A program made the position numbers and the translations under genes. DNA of 37,533 bases from Candidatus Kuenenia stuttgartensis (GTDB taxonomy: Bacteria; Planctomycetota; UBA11346). Below, one piece after another: positions 34,305 to 37,533 of this stretch. The stretch covers positions 1 through 37,533 of the forward strand of contig CAMCMZ010000037.1 of NCBI GenBank assembly GCA_945876185.1, read 5' to 3'. A model generated the notes under the pieces. That model was not told where the DNA came from. It was given only the letters and a program-made list of their open reading frames with translations, and did no database searches. How positions within the stretch are numbered: the stretch's first letter is position 1; each line of letters starts with the position of its first letter.

Positions 34305-36290
34305 CTACTGCGCCCGGATCACCACGGCCGCGCTGCGCCCGCCGGCGTCGACGGCGCGCACCTGATGCCGACCCGGGGCGGGTTGCCACCAGCGGCAACC
34401 AGCGTCATCCCCAGGCCCCAGGCACTGTTCCCCAGCGAACCACCAGACCCGTCCCTGGGCGCCGGTGCAGGTCAGGCGGATCCGCGCCGGGCCGCCCTCG
34501 GCTCCGCCCAGGATCTCGGCGCCAGCGGCCGGGGAGGTGATGGCGAGTCGAATCGGCGCGGCTGGCAGCGGATCGGCGACGAGGATCGCCTGCGGCCAGA
34601 ATGCCGGTCCGGGATCGAGGCCGGCAAGCAATGCCAGGCATTCCGGGGCGGCCGCATCCAGGCCGCTGAGCGTCGGCGCACCGGGACCGCTAACGGTGCC
34701 CAACCAGAGCACGGCCACCAAGCGGCTGCCGACCGCTGCGCACCACGCATCGCGCTGGCCGCTGCTGGTGCCGGTCTTCCAGGCGAGACCGGCCTTCGCC
34801 GCAGCGGGATCGAGGGCGGCGGTGCGGTCAGCGCCGGCCAGGGCGGCCAACACGCCGCGAGCGGCGACGCCTTCACGCGCCTGCGCGTCCGACTGGGTGG
34901 CGGTGCGCGCGAGATGGGCATAGGCGCGGGCGAGGTCGCGCGGGGAAACCTCGATGCCGCCCACCGCAAGGGCCAGACCGGCGCGCTGCGCCGCGGCGCC
35001 TGCGCCAGGGATGCCACAGGATTGCAGATAATCGCCACAGCGTCCGACCCCGGTGCGGCGTAGCAGGTCGAGCGCGGGCAGGTTGCGGCTGGCGGCCAAC
35101 GCCTCGGCCGCCGTCATCCGACCACGCCAAGCGTGATCGATGTTCATCGGCTTCCAGCCGGACCAACCCTGCGCGGCGTCGTCGAGCAGACTGCCGGGCT
35201 GGCACAGGCCATCCGCGAATGCGGCGGCATAGATGAACGGCTTGAGCGCGGAGCCAGGCGACCGCTTCGACCGGCTGAGATCATTCCAGCCAGCGCCCAC
35301 CGACGCCGCCGCGCGCAGCTCACCGCTCGGCCAATCAACGACGACCAGCGCGCCAGCAAGCCGGACGACGCCTGGGGCGGAACAGGCGCGTTCGAGTGCC
35401 GCCTCGGCCGCGACCTGCAACGCCGCATCGCGCGTCGTCCGCAGCTCAGCCAGGCCCGCCGGGATCGGATCCAGCGTGATGGCCACCGCCGACGGGGCCG
35501 GGATCCGCAAGCCAAGCGGTTCGGCCTGGGCTGCGGCACAGGTGGCGGCATCGATGCGGCCCTGCTGGCGCATGAGCGCGAGCACCAGATCGCGCCGAGC
35601 CAGCGCCCGACCAGGATGGCGGTCGGGGCGCAGTCGTTCGGGATTCTGTGGCAAGCCCGCGAGCAACGCCGCCTGCGCCAGGCTGAGGTCGCGACCGTCC
35701 ACGCCGAACCAGTGCCGGCTGGCAGCGCCGGCCCCGACCAGGTTCGCCCCGAACGGCGCCCGTTCGAGCCACTCATGCAGGATCGCGTCCTTGCTCGATT
35801 CCCGTTCGATCTGCCGTGCGCGCACCGACTCGATCAGCTTGGTGATCAGCGTTCGCGGTCGGGCCGCGTCGGCCTGGCCGGCGCGCAGCCGCTCGACCTG
35901 CATCGTGATGGTGCTGCCACCGCGCCGCACTCCGAACGGGGTCAGGTTGCTGACCACCGCCGCCGCGACCCCCTGCCAATCGATGCCGGCATGGACGCGG
36001 AAACGCCGGTCTTCGACCGCCACCACCGCCTGGACCAGCCAGGGACTGACCGCCGCCGGAGCGAGCGGGCGGCGCCATTCGCCGCGCACGCTCACGATTT
36101 CGGCCAGGACGGCGCCGTGGCGATCGAGCGCGGTGCGCGCTGGTGGCGGCAGGGCGCGGTGATCGGCAGGATACGGCAACCAGCGCGCCGCACCTTCGAT
36201 GCCGGCGATGGTCAGGGCGAACAAGATCGGGCCGAGGATGACCCCGGCCAGGATGCGGCGCCGCCAGCGTCGAGGTGCGGATATCGCCAT
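34305..36290 (-). CDS. pbpC: Penicillin-binding protein 1C (bifunctional GT51/transpeptidase)
   Basis: A 661-aa bifunctional peptidoglycan synthase. Order of features: N-terminal basic stretch and membrane helix (about 12-32), GT51 glycosyltransferase domain with VEDRRFRVHAGID (Glu93) and RRGGSTITMQ (about 122-131), transpeptidase domain with SALK (Ser347-x-x-Lys350), SRN (401-403) and KTGTS (505-509), and a C-terminal BiPBP_C domain (about 575-661). All key residues are present. It acts in the periplasm. The neighbour upstream is an alpha-2-macroglobulin gene, the usual partner of PBP1C. ATG 36290 is chosen because it lies just before the basic stretch. The gap to the alpha-2-macroglobulin gene contains the palindromic element (36467-36577). 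Confidence 0.95.
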   Translation of the reverse strand: MAISAPRRWRRRILAGVILGPILFALTIAGIEGAARWLPYPADHRALPPPARTALDRHGAVLAEIVSVRGEWRRPLAPAAVSPWLVQAVVAVEDRRFRVHAGIDWQGVAAAVVSNLTPFGVRRGGSTITMQVERLRAGQADAARPRTLITKLIESVRARQIERESSKDAILHEWLERAPFGANLVGAGAASRHWFGVDGRDLSLAQAALLAGLPQNPERLRPDRHPGRALARRDLVLALMRQQGRIDAATCAAAQAEPLGLRIPAPSAVAITLDPIPAGLAELRTTRDAALQVAAEAALERACSAPGVVRLAGALVVVDWPSGELRAAASVGAGWNDLSRSKRSPGSALKPFIYAAAFADGLCQPGSLLDDAAQGWSGWKPMNIDHAWRGRMTAAEALAASRNLPALDLLRRTGVGRCGDYLQSCGIPGAGAAAQRAGLALAVGGIEVSPRDLARAYAHLARTATQSDAQAREGVAARGVLAALAGADRTAALDPAAAKAGLAWKTGTSSGQRDAWCAAVGSRLVAVLWLGTVSGPGAPTLSGLDAAAPECLALLAGLDPGPAFWPQAILVADPLPAAPIRLAITSPAAGAEILGGAEGGPARIRLTCTGAQGRVWWFAGEQCLGPGDDAGCRWWQPAPGRHQVRAVDAGGRSAAVVIRAQ

Positions 36291-36466
36291 GACTCGACTC
36301 ACCCTAAAACTCGCAAAAGAGCTACGCATTTTTCAGCAAGCTGGCACGGGTAACAGGATTGGTGAATTCCCACCGGCACCAATCGGGTGAGGTGATCGGA
36401 TCGGCCTTCCCCGCTTTGTACGCTGAACACACCGACCATCATCGAAACCGCCACACCAACAATTTC

Positions 36467-36577
36467 CTGAAAAAATCGCAAGTGCGCCCCAGATGCAAGG
36501 CGGGAGGAAGGAGTTGGGCAGCGCCCAATGACTGACGACCAACGCAGCAGGTGGGGTGCAATTGCGATTTTTTGGCT
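36467..36577 (-). repeat. ~110-bp palindromic element, copy 2 (inverted)
   Basis: This is the reverse-oriented copy of the element at 15580-15690, about 90% identical, with the same ends (AGCCAAAAAATCGCAATTG and CACTTGCGATTTTTTCAG). Its left end abuts the TGA stop of the alpha-2-macroglobulin gene. It separates that gene from pbpC, with its usual partner, and could stop or attenuate transcription between them. The remaining part of 36291-36466 has no gene. Confidence 0.9.
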
Positions 36578-37533
36578 CACCGCGCGGTGATCTCGACCGT
36601 ACCGCTGGCGGACACCGCGCGGACGGTGCGGTCATACATGCTTTCCGCCGTGGCTGGCGGAAGGGCGAAACGGCCGACGCCGACCGCGCGCACCAGATAG
36701 GTGTGGATCAGTGCGTGATTGCCGGCCGGCAGATCGCCCATGAACACGATGCGGTCATCGCGGATCTCGACCCGGCGCGCGGAAGTCTCAGCCCACGCGC
36801 TCGATTTCTTCACCGTCACCGGCGGCGGGACGGATTTGAACACGTCTTCGGATTCGACCGCCAACGGTTGCTCCTCCATTTCGTTCGGTTGATCCGCCTG
36901 AGCGGGTTGCGTCGCGCTCGTGCCCAGGCGGGGATTTTCGATCTCGAAACCGGCGGGCAGCAGGTCCTCGACCACCAGGTTGCGTCGGGCCAGGCCGCCG
37001 ACGGAACGGATCTCCAGGCGGATCTCGACCAGTTCGCCCGAGCGGATGTGATCCGGGCGTTTCGACCACTGCCGGGAGATGGTCAGACCCTCGGCGCACG
37101 GTTTCGGCGGGTCGAGGGGAATTCCCGAGGCGGTCCAGGCCAGGTAGCCGCGCGCGCCGGCCGGGCCGTCGAGGCGCACCTGCGCCCCGGCCGGCAGCGC
37201 CGCGCCATGCCAACGCAGACCCGTCGCCGTGCCGCTGCCCAGGATGTTGCCATCAGCACCGGTCAAGCGAACGCTGGTGAACGGCACCGGGGCGATCGCT
37301 GTGCGGTAGCGACCCAGCGCGAGCACGGCCCAGACCAGGTCCTGGGTATTCAGCCACTGATCCGGCTGGTCGAGCTCGCGCGCGAGGCGATGCAGGTCCG
37401 GACGCTGCTGGTCAACCGCGAGCAGCGCGAGCACCGCCAGGGCGCGGTCGCGCACCGGACTGCCGCAGTCGCCGCCATCCGCGCGACTGGCTCGTACGCC
37501 GAAGGTGGTCGGCAGCAACGTGGCAGCCCGCGT
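36577..37533 (-). CDS. Alpha-2-macroglobulin family protein, C-terminal part (cut by window edge)
   Basis: The open frame runs to the right edge, so only the last ~318 residues are seen and the gene starts outside. The visible part contains alpha-helical end of the complement-like domain (RDRALAVLALLAVDQQRPDL ... NTQDLVWAVLALGRY), then the bacterial MG10 domain (LTISRQWSKRP, LVVEDLLPAGFEIENPRL, RIVFMGDLPAG, YLVRAVGVGRFALPPATAESMYD). In Gram-negative bacteria such proteins trap proteases in the periplasm and often pair with PBP1C, which lies directly downstream. The thioester motif and signal peptide would be further upstream, outside the window. Confidence 0.88.
   Translation of the reverse strand, partial: TRAATLLPTTFGVRASRADGGDCGSPVRDRALAVLALLAVDQQRPDLHRLARELDQPDQWLNTQDLVWAVLALGRYRTAIAPVPFTSVRLTGADGNILGSGTATGLRWHGAALPAGAQVRLDGPAGARGYLAWTASGIPLDPPKPCAEGLTISRQWSKRPDHIRSGELVEIRLEIRSVGGLARRNLVVEDLLPAGFEIENPRLGTSATQPAQADQPNEMEEQPLAVESEDVFKSVPPPVTVKKSSAWAETSARRVEIRDDRIVFMGDLPAGNHALIHTYLVRAVGVGRFALPPATAESMYDRTVRAVSASGTVEITAR

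Noticed and set aside
36577..37533. Gene start at the apparent start codon near 37518
   Set aside because: That codon is an internal TTG (Leu); the frame stays open to the window edge and family members are far longer.

Overview
The window is about 37.5 kb of chromosomal DNA, GC-rich (clearly above 60%) apart from the first ~1.5 kb. It holds 24 protein genes that can be supported (one cut by the right edge), one tRNA and an unusual load of non-coding palindromic repeats. The gene set points to a free-living, heterotrophic Gram-negative bacterium: PBP1C with alpha-2-macroglobulin, an AsmA/YdbH-like protein, secreted hydrolases and many sugar-related regulators. A phytanoyl-CoA-dioxygenase-like gene beside a uroporphyrinogen-decarboxylase-like methyltransferase, a SASA esterase, a GH78 enzyme, and intergenic palindromes whose translations read like 'AGETPALPG' suggest the Planctomycetota/Verrucomicrobiota/Lentisphaerota group. 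That placement is an inference from memory of such genomes, not from a search.

Layout. 1-1570: a lower-GC segment with a secreted SASA-type esterase, a 9-bp tandem repeat and a 7-bp tandem repeat of ~14 units. 1631-2398: an SDR oxidoreductase. 2396-3250: an array of four ~154-bp repeats, one broken by a nested palindromic insertion. 3272-9143 (all minus strand): AsmA/YdbH-like protein, bacteriohemerythrin, tRNA-Glu, DUF2062 protein, TerC, YugP-like zinc peptidase and a short HPF/RaiA protein. 9288-12456: NhaR-type LysR regulator, an orphan MalK/UgpC-type ATPase and a LacI regulator. 12627-18246: AraC regulator, PhyH-like dioxygenase, URO-D-like methyltransferase and GH78 alpha-L-rhamnosidase, which looks like a catabolic locus. 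18519-25837: housekeeping genes (dxs, a small Cys-rich protein, proS, nitroreductase, monomeric isocitrate dehydrogenase). 25838-26419: a gene-free stretch with hairpins. 26420-29027: an orphan PAS histidine kinase divergent from a plant/trypanosome-type phosphofructokinase. 29169-32522: a large exported M36 metallopeptidase with a C-terminal anchor. 32547-37533 (minus strand): alpha-2-macroglobulin (partial), PBP1C and a GH51-like arabinofuranosidase.

The genes join core metabolism (DXS for isoprenoids, PFK for glycolysis, ICD for the TCA cycle, ProRS and tRNA-Glu for translation) with carbohydrate scavenging (SASA esterase, GH78, GH51-like, sugar ABC ATPase, LacI and AraC regulators).

The least explained content is non-coding. 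There are several unrelated palindromic or tandem repeat families: the heptamer array; the 154-bp array with its nested element; a ~110-bp element present twice in opposite orientations just after stop codons; a 14-bp inverted-repeat element flanked by 12-bp direct repeats in the dxs leader; and a 28-bp inverted repeat between proS and a nitroreductase. No transposase, phage, CRISPR or rRNA gene was seen.
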